Positions 26,697 to 35,630 of a stretch of 64,000 bases of DNA are shown here, piece by piece. The position numbers were made by a program, and so were the translations under genes. A model generated the notes under the pieces. It did not search any database, was not told where the DNA came from, and worked only from the letters and a program-made list of their open reading frames with translations. Origin of the DNA: an uncultured Chitinophagaceae bacterium (GTDB taxonomy: Bacteria; Bacteroidota; Bacteroidia; Chitinophagales; Chitinophagaceae); the NCBI GenBank assembly GCA_937958995.1, contig CALGAP010000009.1, forward strand, positions 186,001 through 250,000, given 5' to 3'. The stretch's first letter is position 1; each line of letters opens with the position of its first letter.

Positions 26697-28348
26697 TGAG
26701 GCATCGGGTGTTAAAGGTTCACCAGGATGATAATGTGGTTGTAGCGTTGACAAACTTGTCGAGAAACGAAACCATATCCTGGAATGGCGATCAGTACCAG
26801 TTGCAGGATGATATTCCTGCCAAGCATAAGTTTGTTACACAGGACCTCAACCCCGGCGATCCCATTTACATGTATGGCGTACTGGTAGGTAAGGCGCAGT
26901 TGCCCATCAAAAAAGGCCAGCTTATATCAACAGCCAATGTAAAGCATGCCGCCAGCGACTTCAAGCTCGGCCAACGTAATACCAGCTGGAAAAAACCAGA
27001 CGTTTCAAAATTTGCGCAGCGCACATTCATGGGTTATCACCGTGCCGACGGCAGCGTGGGCACCGCCAACTACTGGCTGGTGATACCGATGGTGTTTTGT
27101 GAAAACAGGAACCTGGAAGTTTTGCAGGAAGCGCTGGTGAAAGACCTGGGCTATGGTCGCAGCCAAACTTACCGGTTGCAGGCCCAGCAACTGATTGACC
27201 TGTATAAAGCCGGAAAAGATGTGCAGGATATATTGAATGCCGACCTGCGCGTGACTGCTGAACAGGGCAGCAGCCAGCGGCTTTTTCCCAATGTGGATGG
27301 TATTAAATTCCTGACGCATGACGGCGGTTGCGGAGGTACGCGACAGGATGCGCAGGCATTGTGTGGATTACTGGCAGGATATATCACACATCCTAATGTG
27401 GCGGGCGCCACCGTGCTGAGTCTCGGTTGCCAGAACGCACAGGTATCCTTACTCGAAGAAGAGATCAATAAAAGAGACCCGCAGTTCGGCAAGCCCTTGT
27501 ATATACTCGAGCAGCAAAAGATAGGAATGGAGAGCGACCTGGTATCGCAGGCTATCCGGCAGACTTTTGCGGGACTGATACAGGCTAACAAATGTGTGCG
27601 CGAACCGGCGCCGCTGAGCAAACTCTGCATAGGTCTTGAATGCGGCGGTAGTGATGGGTTTTCGGGCATATCGGCCAACCCTGCCATCGGTTATACCTCC
27701 GATCTGCTGGTGGCTTTGGGCGGCTCGGTAATTCTTTCTGAATTTCCCGAGCTATGCGGCGTAGAGCAGGAGCTGAGCGATCGTTGTGTGGACCATACCA
27801 CTGCCGAGCGCTTCATTCACCTGATGAAAGCTTATAATGAGCGCGCCAAGGCAAGCGGCAGCGGATTTGATATGAATCCATCGCCCGGCAATATTAAAGA
27901 CGGGCTGATTACCGATGCGATCAAGTCTGCTGGTGCGGCCAAAAAAGGCGGCACTTCGCCGGTGACTGACGTGCTGGATTACCCGGAGAAAGTGAAGAAA
28001 CCAGGACTGAATTTACTCTGCACACCAGGCAATGATGTGGAATCAACCACAGCTGAAGTGGCCAGTGGCGCCAATGTGGTGTTGTTCACCACCGGACTGG
28101 GCACACCCACGGGTAACCCGATTGCGCCAGTGGTAAAAATTTCGAGCAATACCGCTTTGTACAACAGAATGCGAGACATTATAGATATCAATACCGGCAC
28201 CATCATCGAAGGCGAGGAAACGATTGAACAGGCGGGCGAGCGGATTCTCGACTACGTCATCAAAGTGGCGAGCGGCGAAGTGGAGGTCAGCGCCGTCAGG
28301 CATGGGCAGGATGATTTTATTCCCTGGAAGCGGGGAGTGAGCTTGTAG
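26696..28348 (+). CDS. uxaA: Altronate dehydratase
   Basis: 550 residues: an N-terminal SAF-type domain (about 1-95), then the Fe-dependent dehydratase core with GYHRADGSVGTANYWLVIP, THDGGCGGTRQDA, LGCQNAQVSL, GLECGGSDGFSGISANPAIG and the C-terminal FTTGLGTPTGNPIAPVVKIS. It dehydrates D-altronate to 2-keto-3-deoxygluconate. Starts inside the stop of uxaB, indicating coupled translation. Confidence 0.95.
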   Translation: MRHRVLKVHQDDNVVVALTNLSRNETISWNGDQYQLQDDIPAKHKFVTQDLNPGDPIYMYGVLVGKAQLPIKKGQLISTANVKHAASDFKLGQRNTSWKKPDVSKFAQRTFMGYHRADGSVGTANYWLVIPMVFCENRNLEVLQEALVKDLGYGRSQTYRLQAQQLIDLYKAGKDVQDILNADLRVTAEQGSSQRLFPNVDGIKFLTHDGGCGGTRQDAQALCGLLAGYITHPNVAGATVLSLGCQNAQVSLLEEEINKRDPQFGKPLYILEQQKIGMESDLVSQAIRQTFAGLIQANKCVREPAPLSKLCIGLECGGSDGFSGISANPAIGYTSDLLVALGGSVILSEFPELCGVEQELSDRCVDHTTAERFIHLMKAYNERAKASGSGFDMNPSPGNIKDGLITDAIKSAGAAKKGGTSPVTDVLDYPEKVKKPGLNLLCTPGNDVESTTAEVASGANVVLFTTGLGTPTGNPIAPVVKISSNTALYNRMRDIIDINTGTIIEGEETIEQAGERILDYVIKVASGEVEVSAVRHGQDDFIPWKRGVSL

Positions 28349-28456
28349 GTTTCGGGTGTCGGGTTGGGTGTTTTGGGTTGCTGCCACATTTTGTGATGGC
28401 TGCCCGAACCAAAGAACCCGAAACCCAAACACGAAACACGAAACTGAATATTTGCG
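28349..28456. repeat. Low-complexity inverted GTTTCGGGT / ACCCGAAAC repeats between uxaA and uxaC
   Basis: The left third is G/T-rich (GTTTCGGGTGTCGGGTTGGG) and the right third is its near-complement (ACCCGAAACCC, CACGAAACACGAAACT), giving a potential hairpin around CTGCC...GGCTGCC. The right end, CAAACACGAAACACGAAACT (28426-28445), recurs exactly before kdgK at 29875-29894. Confidence 0.65.
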
Positions 28457-29860
28457 ATGAAAAAATTTTTAGACGAAAACTTTCTGTTAGAGACCAAAAC
28501 AGCGCAGCGGCTTTACCACGAGTTTGCCAAAAGCATGTCCATCATCGACTATCACTGTCATTTGCCCCCCGACCAGATAGCGGAGGATATCAATTTTGAA
28601 AACCTGACGCAGATCTGGCTGTATGGTGATCACTATAAGTGGCGCGCTATGCGTACCAACGGCATAGACGAAATTTTTTGCACCGGTAATGCAACCGATT
28701 ACGAAAAATTTGAGCAGTGGGCGGCGACCGTGCCTTATACCTTACGCAACCCACTCTATCACTGGACGCATTTGGAATTGCAGCGCTATTTCGACGTGTA
28801 TGATATATTATCTCCCGCTACTGCAAAAAAAGTATATGAAGAATGTACTGCTAAACTGAAGACCCCTGGGTACAGTGTGCGCAACCTGCTGCGCAAGATG
28901 AATGTGAAAGTGGTGTGCACTACTGATGATCCCGTCGACAGCCTGGAACATCACAAAAAAATCGCCGACGATAATTTCGAAATAAAAATATTACCGGCCT
29001 ATCGTCCGGATAAGGCCATGACCGTGGATGATCCCGTCGTTTTCAAAAAATATGTGCAGAAAGTGGAAGCGGCGGCGAATGTATCCGTAAGTAGCTACAA
29101 CGATTATCTCAACGCATTAAAGAAACGTCACGACTTTTTTGCTTCCATGGGCTGCTCCGTGTCCGACCATGGTCTGGAGCATATATATGCCGATGACTAT
29201 ACTGAATCGGAGATCAAAAATATATTTGATAAAGTGATGAGCGGAACCCAGCTCTCTCGTGAGGAGATTACCAAATTCAAGTCGGCGATGCTCGTGGAAT
29301 TTGCACGCTGGGATTGGGAAAAGGGATGGGTGCAGCAATATCACCTGGGTGCGTTGCGCAACAACAACAGTCGTATGTTGCGGCAGCTTGGTGCCGATAC
29401 CGGCTGGGACTCGGTGGGTGATTTTCCGCAGGCGCAGGCACTGGCCAAATTTCTCGACCGGCTGGATGCGGATAACCAGTTAGCCAAAACCATCCTCTAC
29501 AACCTGAACCCCGCCGACAATGAACTGATGGCCACCATGGCCGGCAATTTTAACGATGGTAGCGTGGCAGGAAAAATACAATTTGGTTCAGCCTGGTGGT
29601 TCCTCGATCAGAAAGACGGCATGACCAAACAGATCAATGCGCTCTCGAATATGGGATTGCTCAGCCGTTTTGTGGGTATGCTCACCGATTCACGCAGCTT
29701 CTTATCATACCCGCGCCATGAATATTTCAGGAGATTGCTTTGCAATCTTTTCGGCACCGAAATAGAAAATGGCGAATTACCTGATGATATTGACTGGATA
29801 GGAAAGGTGATCCAGGATATCTGCTACTACAATGCAAGAAATTATTTCAACTGGATGTAA
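28457..29860 (+). CDS. uxaC: Glucuronate/galacturonate isomerase
   Basis: 467 residues, the normal length for UxaC. SIIDYHCHLPPDQI carries the metal-binding HxH of the amidohydrolase fold, and LYGDHYKWRAMRTNG and FVGMLTDSRSFLSYPRHEYF are family signatures. It isomerises D-galacturonate to D-tagaturonate, the first cytoplasmic step after import. Its 3' end is followed by kdgK after 43 bp of repeat-type sequence. Confidence 0.96.
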   Translation: MKKFLDENFLLETKTAQRLYHEFAKSMSIIDYHCHLPPDQIAEDINFENLTQIWLYGDHYKWRAMRTNGIDEIFCTGNATDYEKFEQWAATVPYTLRNPLYHWTHLELQRYFDVYDILSPATAKKVYEECTAKLKTPGYSVRNLLRKMNVKVVCTTDDPVDSLEHHKKIADDNFEIKILPAYRPDKAMTVDDPVVFKKYVQKVEAAANVSVSSYNDYLNALKKRHDFFASMGCSVSDHGLEHIYADDYTESEIKNIFDKVMSGTQLSREEITKFKSAMLVEFARWDWEKGWVQQYHLGALRNNNSRMLRQLGADTGWDSVGDFPQAQALAKFLDRLDADNQLAKTILYNLNPADNELMATMAGNFNDGSVAGKIQFGSAWWFLDQKDGMTKQINALSNMGLLSRFVGMLTDSRSFLSYPRHEYFRRLLCNLFGTEIENGELPDDIDWIGKVIQDICYYNARNYFNWM

Positions 29861-29873
29861 TAAACCCGAAACT

Positions 29874-29894
29874 CCAAACACGAAACACGAAACT
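29874..29894 (+). repeat. Copy 2 of the CAAACACGAAACACGAAACT intergenic repeat
   Basis: An exact copy of the element at 28425-28445, placed 9 bp before the kdgK ATG as copy 1 lies 11 bp before uxaC. Similar distance to the start codon suggests a leader or ribosome-entry role, or a shared low-complexity element. Confidence 0.7.
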
Positions 29895-29903
29895 CGATAT
29901 ACC

Positions 29904-30929
29904 ATGTCAAAAAAAGTAGTTACCCTTGGCGAGATCATGATGCGCTTATCCACTCCCGGCTTTCAGCGTTTTGTGCAGGCCGATAGCTTCGATGTTACTT
30001 ATGGAGGTGGCGAGGCCAACGTGGCCGTAGCGCTTTGCAACTATGGATTAAACGGAACTTTTGTAACCAAGGTGCCCGACAATGCACTGGGCCAGGCAGC
30101 TATCAATCACCTCCGCCGTTATGGTGTGGATACGCAATACATTGCCCGCGGTGGAAAAAGATTAGGTATTTACTTTCTCGAAACAGGCGCTTCTATGCGC
30201 GCATCGCAAGTGATCTATGACCGCGCGGGCGCCTCCATTGCCGACGTTGACGTAAGCGAATTCGACTTCGATAAAATTTTCGACGAAGCGGTGTGGTTTC
30301 ATACTACCGGCATCACACCTGCATTGAGCGATAAGGCCGCTGCTCTCACAGAAGCCGCCCTGAAAGCTGCAAAAGCAAAGGGACTCACCACCAGCATCGA
30401 CCTCAACTATCGCAAGAAGCTATGGAGCAAAGAAAAGGCGCGTGAAGTGATGACAAAGCTCTGCGAATACGTGGACGTGTGCATTGGCAATGAAGAAGAC
30501 GCTGAAACAACTCTGGGCTTTAAGTCAAAGGGCACAGATGTAACCAAAGGCGAACTGAACCTGGAAGGTTATAAGGATGTGTTCAAGCAAATGAAGGATA
30601 AATTTAATTTCAAATACATCGCTTCTACGCTGCGCGAAAGTCACAGCGCTTCCGACAACGGCTGGAGTGCATTGGTATATGACGGAAAAGAATTTTATCA
30701 TTCACGCCAGTACGAAGTGCGCATCGTTGACCGTGTAGGCAGCGGCGATTCGTTTGCCAGTGGTTTCATTTACGGCCTGGTTACCGGCATGAGCATGCCC
30801 GATGCCTGCGAATTTGGTGTGGCCGCCTCAGCGCTGAAGCATACCATTCCCGGCGATCTGAACCACGCCACCCTCTCCGAAGTGACCACCCTCATGAAGG
30901 GCGATGCCTCCGGAAGAGTGCAACGGTAA
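29904..30929 (+). CDS. kdgK: 2-keto-3-deoxygluconate kinase (PfkB family)
   Basis: 341 residues from ATG 29904; the open frame extends to 29832 inside uxaC but homology begins at SKKVVTLGEIMMRL. The ribokinase-fold motifs are GGGEANVAVALCNYG near the N-terminus and DRVGSGDSFASGFIYG, which holds the catalytic Asp, near residue 275. It phosphorylates KDG to KDPG. The stop codon TAA lies inside candidate operator 3. Confidence 0.93.
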   Translation: MSKKVVTLGEIMMRLSTPGFQRFVQADSFDVTYGGGEANVAVALCNYGLNGTFVTKVPDNALGQAAINHLRRYGVDTQYIARGGKRLGIYFLETGASMRASQVIYDRAGASIADVDVSEFDFDKIFDEAVWFHTTGITPALSDKAAALTEAALKAAKAKGLTTSIDLNYRKKLWSKEKAREVMTKLCEYVDVCIGNEEDAETTLGFKSKGTDVTKGELNLEGYKDVFKQMKDKFNFKYIASTLRESHSASDNGWSALVYDGKEFYHSRQYEVRIVDRVGSGDSFASGFIYGLVTGMSMPDACEFGVAASALKHTIPGDLNHATLSEVTTLMKGDASGRVQR

Positions 30930-30938
30930 CGTTTGCGT
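30923..30938 (+). promoter_or_regulatory. Candidate LacI-family operator 3 (upstream of eda)
   Basis: ACGGTAACGTTTGCGT is the most symmetric of the three sites, an imperfect palindrome around CG with ACG...CGT and AACGTT arms, very close to the E. coli PurR consensus half ACGCAAACG. It overlaps the kdgK stop and lies 60 bp before the eda ATG, so eda and the transporter probably have their own regulated promoter. Confidence 0.66.
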
Positions 30939-30997
30939 AAATAATTTGCCATGCTGAATTTAAAACCAATATCATTGTTTATCGAATAAACTAAGCT

Positions 30998-31657
30998 ATG
31001 GGAAAAAAGGAAACACTTTTAAAACTGATTCCCGAGCAGGGCATTCTTCCTCTTTTTTACAACAAGGATACCGATGTAAGCGTGGAATTGTTGCGTGCTT
31101 TGTATAAAGGTGGCATCCGCGCTATTGAATATACCAACCGGGGCGAGCAGGCATTGAAAAATTTTGCCGTAATGCGTAAGGTTTGCAATGAAGAAATGAA
31201 GGATATGTACCTCGGCATCGGCACCATCAAAAACGCTGAGATGGCGAAAGCTTTTATTGATCTCGGCACTGACTTTATCGTTTGCCCGGGACTGGTAGAA
31301 GAAGTAGCCGCCGTGGCCGACCAGCACGACTTGTTATGGTGCCCCGGTTGTATGACGCCCTCCGAGATTATCAAAGCGGAGCAATTGGGTGCAAAGCTGA
31401 TCAAGCTGTTCCCCGGCAACCTGCTCGGTCCCTCGTTTGTCAGCACGATCAAAGAATTATTTCCTGGGCTATTATTCATGCCCACCGGTGGTGTGGAGGT
31501 GAACAAAGACAACCTGACCGCCTGGTTCAAATCGGGCGTTTGTTGCGTGGGCATGGGCAGCAAGCTGGTGACCAAATCCATCATGGAAAACAGGCAATAC
31601 GATGAGCTGACGAGGCTGACGCAGGAGGCGCTGGCCTTGCTGAAAACATGTAAATAA
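30998..31657 (+). CDS. eda: KDPG aldolase
   Basis: 219 residues of the KDPG/KHG aldolase family. IRAIEYTNRG matches the segment holding the catalytic Glu and Arg, LGIGTIKNAEMAKAFIDLG the central strand, CPGCMTPSEI the substrate loop, and KLIKLFPGNLLG the Schiff-base lysine. It splits KDPG into pyruvate and glyceraldehyde 3-phosphate, ending the galacturonate route. The transporter gene follows after 12 bp. Confidence 0.95.
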   Translation: MGKKETLLKLIPEQGILPLFYNKDTDVSVELLRALYKGGIRAIEYTNRGEQALKNFAVMRKVCNEEMKDMYLGIGTIKNAEMAKAFIDLGTDFIVCPGLVEEVAAVADQHDLLWCPGCMTPSEIIKAEQLGAKLIKLFPGNLLGPSFVSTIKELFPGLLFMPTGGVEVNKDNLTAWFKSGVCCVGMGSKLVTKSIMENRQYDELTRLTQEALALLKTCK

Positions 31658-31669
31658 CTATTTCGCCAT

Positions 31670-32977
31670 ATGAATCAATTGAATCAAACTGTAGGGAAGT
31701 ACAGGTGGACGATTTGCGGGTTAGTATTTTTTGCGACTACCGTAAACTATCTCGACCGGGCCGTGATCAGTTTGTTGAAAGAACCGCTTTCCAAAGAATT
31801 AGGGTGGAATGATGGCGACTATGCCGACATTGAGCTGGCATTCAAGATATCATATGCGGTGGGTTTGCTGGTAGCAGGACGCTTTATTGACAAGATAGGT
31901 ACGAAAATAGGGTATGCACTGGCCACATTAATATGGAGCCTTGCCGCAGTGGGACATGCTTTTGCCAAAGGCGTTACAGGGTTTGTTGTAGCCCGGTCGG
32001 TGCTGGGTGTAAGCGAAGCCGGTAATTTTCCTGCGGCTATCAAAACTGTAGCAGAATGGTTTCCCAAAAAAGAGCGGGCTTATGCCACAGGTATTTTCAA
32101 CTCTGGTGCTAACATAGGCGCCATTCTGGCACCCCTCACTGTGCCTTTTATCGCGAAAGAGTGGGGCTGGCAATGGGCATTTATTATCACTGGTGCATTT
32201 GGTTTTATATGGCTTATTCTCTGGTTTATTTATTATGAAGTGCCTAATCGCCAAAAGCGTTTGTCGAAGGCCGAATTTGAATACATACACAGTGATATGG
32301 AGGAGCAACGTGAGGCGGAAAATACCGGTCCGAAATTAAGTTGGCCCAAACTGCTTACTTATCGTCAGACCTGGGCTTTTGCCATTGGAAAGTTTCTCAC
32401 CGATCCTGTTTGGTGGTTTTATCTGTTCTGGCTGCCCGATTTTCTTACCAGTGAATATGGCCTGGAGGATACAGAACTCACACTTCCCGTAGCGGCTGTA
32501 TATACTATATCTACCATTGGCAGTGTGTTGGGCGGCTGGTTGCCTATGAATTTTATCAGCAAGGGCTGGCCGGTATTTCGTGCACGCAAGACTGCTATGC
32601 TGATATATGCCTTAATGGTGCTGCCCGTTATTGCGTCGCAGTGGCTGGGAAGTATCAACATGTGGCTGGCAGTGCTGATGATCGGCCTGGCAGCATCAGC
32701 TCACCAGGCATGGAGCGCCAACATATTTACCACGGTAAGTGATATGTTCCCGAAAACTGCCACAGCTTCTGTAACCGGCATTGGCGGTATGTTTGGAGCA
32801 CTGGGCGGAATTTTGCTCACGGCCACTGTGCAGAAGGGATTGTTTGTGGAATACAGGGCAAAAGACGATATAGAAACAGCCTATTATATCATGTTTGCCA
32901 TTTGCGCTGCGGCATATTTACTGGCCTGGGTCATCATACACTTCCTGGTACCAAAAATGAAGCGTATCGAGGTATAA
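31670..32977 (+). CDS. exuT: MFS hexuronate transporter (ExuT-like)
   Basis: 435 residues with about 12 hydrophobic helices and the anion:cation symporter signature early on (FFATTVNYLDRAVISLL), plus EAGNFPAAIKTVAEWFPKKERAYATGIFNSG, a hallmark of the ExuT/GudP group. It should import galacturonate across the inner membrane after GH28/GH105 have acted. Substrate assignment is by family and by its position behind eda. Confidence 0.9.
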   Translation: MNQLNQTVGKYRWTICGLVFFATTVNYLDRAVISLLKEPLSKELGWNDGDYADIELAFKISYAVGLLVAGRFIDKIGTKIGYALATLIWSLAAVGHAFAKGVTGFVVARSVLGVSEAGNFPAAIKTVAEWFPKKERAYATGIFNSGANIGAILAPLTVPFIAKEWGWQWAFIITGAFGFIWLILWFIYYEVPNRQKRLSKAEFEYIHSDMEEQREAENTGPKLSWPKLLTYRQTWAFAIGKFLTDPVWWFYLFWLPDFLTSEYGLEDTELTLPVAAVYTISTIGSVLGGWLPMNFISKGWPVFRARKTAMLIYALMVLPVIASQWLGSINMWLAVLMIGLAASAHQAWSANIFTTVSDMFPKTATASVTGIGGMFGALGGILLTATVQKGLFVEYRAKDDIETAYYIMFAICAAAYLLAWVIIHFLVPKMKRIEV

Positions 32978-33013
32978 TATCGGCGTTCACCGGGATTCAG
33001 TACATTTATCCAT

Positions 33014-33703
33014 ATGAATATCCGGTTGCTGATATTGGAAACTACCCGCCTGGAAGAATTGAAAGATTTTTACAGCCGGGTACTCAACTGGCCGCCCGCC
33101 GACGAGACCGATACCTCGTTTACACTCGAATTACAAAATACCGAGATTGAATTTCGGCAGCATACCGGCCATCTGAAGCCGTTCTATCATTTCGCCATCA
33201 ATATTCCCGCCAATAAAATTGAAGAAACCCGCGCCTGGCTGAAACCCAGGGTGAAACTTCTCTGGCTTGATGATTATAAAAGCGATATCGCTGAATTCAC
33301 TAACTGGCATGCACGCTCAGTTTATTTTCTGGATCCCGCGGGAAATATCGTGGAGCTGATCGCGCGCTTCGACCTGCACAATGAAAGCAGCGAGCCATTT
33401 TCTCCCCGACAATTTATTTCCGTGAGTGAAATTGGTTTGGTGGTACCGCCCGCCGAACTGCAAGCCAAATCGAACGAAGTGCTGCGAGACTTTAATCTTT
33501 CCTGGTTCAGTAAGCAACCGCCGATGGATAATTTCAAAGCCATCGGCAACGACGAAGGCTTATTCATCATGGTGCCCGAACAAAGAAGCTGGTACCCGCT
33601 GAACGATCGGCCGGCTATACTGGCGCCACTTAAAATTTATTTTTCGGTTGGTGTACGTCATCATCTGCTCGAGTTTCATAATGAATGGCAGACCTTGTTT
33701 TAA
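33014..33703 (+). CDS. VOC (glyoxalase/bleomycin-resistance) superfamily protein
   Basis: 229 residues. The first ~120 contain a VOC module: LLILETTRLEELKDFYSRVL, FYHFAINIPANKIEETRAWL and SVYFLDPAGNIVELIAR with the metal-ligand type Glu. The second half (SVSEIGLVVPPAE onward) resembles a second, diverged module. Substrate unknown. It follows the transporter by 36 bp on the same strand but has no evident role in pectin use. Confidence 0.82.
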   Translation: MNIRLLILETTRLEELKDFYSRVLNWPPADETDTSFTLELQNTEIEFRQHTGHLKPFYHFAINIPANKIEETRAWLKPRVKLLWLDDYKSDIAEFTNWHARSVYFLDPAGNIVELIARFDLHNESSEPFSPRQFISVSEIGLVVPPAELQAKSNEVLRDFNLSWFSKQPPMDNFKAIGNDEGLFIMVPEQRSWYPLNDRPAILAPLKIYFSVGVRHHLLEFHNEWQTLF

Positions 33704-33845
33704 CCTTTCTACCTGCCCATTTCTCCCTGTTCCCTCTTCAATCTTCATGTGTAGACTCCTTTCCCCTTCTCCAACCCGCCCTGAACCTGAACCACTCGAT
33801 ATCTCCAGCGGCGTGATTTTTTCTGCCTAATAGAAAAACACTCTA

Positions 33846-35003
33846 ATGAAAGCAGCAGTTTTTCATAAACCCGGGGATATACGAGTTGACACAGTTGATG
33901 ATCCCCGCATCGAAATGTCGGAAGACATTATCGTCAAAGTCACTTCAACCGCTATCTGCGGTTCCGATCTGCATATTTATGATGGCTTTTTTCCGCAGGC
34001 GCGCAACCTGGTGATGGGACATGAATTTATGGGCATCGTGGAAGAACTGGGACCGGATGTAAAGAATATAAAGAGAGGCGATAGGGTGGTGGTGCCATTC
34101 CCTGTAGCATGCGGACAGTGTTTCTTCTGCAGCCAGGGACTAAGCGTTCATTGCGAAAACAGCAATCCCGATCATTACGGTCCGGAAGGCGATCTGCTGG
34201 ATGGGAAAGGTGGAGGACTATATGGGTACACAGATTTATACGGAGGTTATAATGGCGGACAAGCAGAATATGTGCGCGTGCCTTACGCCAATTATAGTCC
34301 GCGCGTGGTGCCCGATGAGTTTACCGATGAACAGGTATTGTTCCTCACCGATATTTTCCCGACGGGATGGACAGCTATTGATTGGGGTGAATTAAAAGGC
34401 GGCGAGACAGTAGTGATTTTCGGATCCGGACCCGTTGGACTGATGGCTCAGAAGGCAGCCTGGCTGCAAGGCGCAGGCCGGGTGATTGCAGTGGATCCCG
34501 TCGATTATCGTTTGCAAAGAGCAAAGTCTGCGAATAAAGTGGAGGTGCTCAACAATCATGAGGTGGATGTAATAGAAGCGATTCGGGAAATGACCAATGG
34601 CCGCGGCGCCGATCTTTGCGTGGATGCGGTAGGCACAGAAGCTGAAAGATCTTTCATGGAAAAAATGAAGGCAGTAGTGAACTTCGAGAAAGGAACCATG
34701 AAGGTGATTGACAATTGTATTAAGGCCGTTCGCCGCGGAGGAATAGTATCGGTAGTTGGCGTATATGGCAGCACGTACGACAACTTCCCCGTGCATCGCA
34801 TTTTCGATAAGGGCATCACCATGCGTTTTGGACAAGCTCCGGTGCAGAAATATATTGACTTGTTATTCGGCCTGGTGCGCGAAGGAAAGGTAGTACTGGA
34901 CGATATTATTTCCCATAAACTCAGTCTTACCGACGCCCCCAGGGCCTATGATATTTTCAAGAAAAAAGAAGACGATTGCGTGAAAGTGATTCTGAAACCA
35001 TAG
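33846..35003 (+). CDS. Zinc-dependent alcohol dehydrogenase, glutathione-independent formaldehyde-dehydrogenase-like
   Basis: 385 residues, MDR family. Catalytic zinc: AICGSDLHIYDG and GHEFMG; structural zinc: CGQCFFCSQGLSVHC; nucleotide site: VVIFGSGPVGLMA. The long loop GKGGGLYGYTDLYGGYNGGQ and ADLCVDAVGTEAE are typical of the FDH-like branch that includes glutathione-independent formaldehyde dehydrogenases. The leader (33704-33845) is pyrimidine-rich without recognised signals. Confidence 0.87.
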   Translation: MKAAVFHKPGDIRVDTVDDPRIEMSEDIIVKVTSTAICGSDLHIYDGFFPQARNLVMGHEFMGIVEELGPDVKNIKRGDRVVVPFPVACGQCFFCSQGLSVHCENSNPDHYGPEGDLLDGKGGGLYGYTDLYGGYNGGQAEYVRVPYANYSPRVVPDEFTDEQVLFLTDIFPTGWTAIDWGELKGGETVVIFGSGPVGLMAQKAAWLQGAGRVIAVDPVDYRLQRAKSANKVEVLNNHEVDVIEAIREMTNGRGADLCVDAVGTEAERSFMEKMKAVVNFEKGTMKVIDNCIKAVRRGGIVSVVGVYGSTYDNFPVHRIFDKGITMRFGQAPVQKYIDLLFGLVREGKVVLDDIISHKLSLTDAPRAYDIFKKKEDDCVKVILKP

Positions 35004-35039
35004 TTATATCGGCCCTTAACTGGTTGGATTTCATATAAG

Positions 35040-35071
35040 TATTGCCGGTCATGCCGCTTCGGCCGGCAATA
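35040..35071. terminator. Hairpin downstream of the FDH-like gene (possible terminator)
   Basis: TATTGCCGG (35040-35048) and CCGGCAATA (35063-35071) form a perfect 9-bp stem, with a further GCCG/CGGC pair in the loop, 37 bp after the stop codon. There is no U-tract, so termination is only a possibility. Confidence 0.45.
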
Positions 35072-35175
35072 TTCGTGTGCCTGATACGCGCAATCTTACT
35101 GCACAAAAAGAACAGGTGCCGTGCGGTCGTTTTTGAGGCAATTTTTGTAAATTGAAAATGCCCAAATCGACTGTT

Positions 35176-35460
35176 ATGGAAAAAGCCTACAAATTTTGTC
35201 AATCCTGCGGTATGCCCATGAAGCGCGACCCGCATGGTGGCGGCACCAATGCAGACGGCAGCAAAAACAAAATGTACTGCAGTCATTGCTACAGCGATGG
35301 TCAGTTTACCATACGCAACATCACAGTTGACGACATGAAAGAACGTGTGAGAGGCAAACTAGTCGAGACTGGCTTCCCCGGTTTTATGGCATCATTCTTC
35401 ACCCGCAACCTTCACAAACTCGAACGCTGGCGCAGCGACCACTGGACCGCGGTGGAATGA
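35176..35460 (+). CDS. Putative zinc-ribbon protein (PF12674-like)
   Basis: 94 residues. FCQSCGMPM followed by GGGTNADGSKNKMYCSHCYSDG gives two CxxC knuckles in the spacing of the putative zinc-ribbon family, whose role is unknown. A helical C-terminus holds MKERVRGKLVETGFPGFMA. ATG 35176 agrees with the usual short N-terminus before the first knuckle; ATG 35158, preceded by an A-rich stretch, is an alternative. Confidence 0.85.
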   Translation: MEKAYKFCQSCGMPMKRDPHGGGTNADGSKNKMYCSHCYSDGQFTIRNITVDDMKERVRGKLVETGFPGFMASFFTRNLHKLERWRSDHWTAVE

Positions 35461-35473
35461 CATTCACGTCATC

Positions 35474-35598
35474 CCAATAAGCGGGTGCAGGGAGTGATTA
35501 ATAAAATCTTTGTTATCAGGGTACTAAAAATAGGGAACGGATCAGGTTTTGACTCAACCGGATATTTGGATTTTACTAATTTCCCTGCAGCTTATTGG
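35474..35598. repeat. 125-bp element bounded by inverted repeats
   Basis: CCAATAAGC (35474-35482) plus TGCAGGGA (35486-35493) pair with TCCCTGCA (35582-35589) plus GCTTATTGG (35590-35598): 17 matched positions with a 3-base bulge, enclosing 88 AT-rich bases without coding potential. This is the layout of a small non-autonomous element, or of a long hairpin between convergent genes. No target duplication is obvious. Confidence 0.65.
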
Positions 35599-35630
35599 TT
35601 TTAGATTTTTAATGGCAAGTAAAGAGCTTA

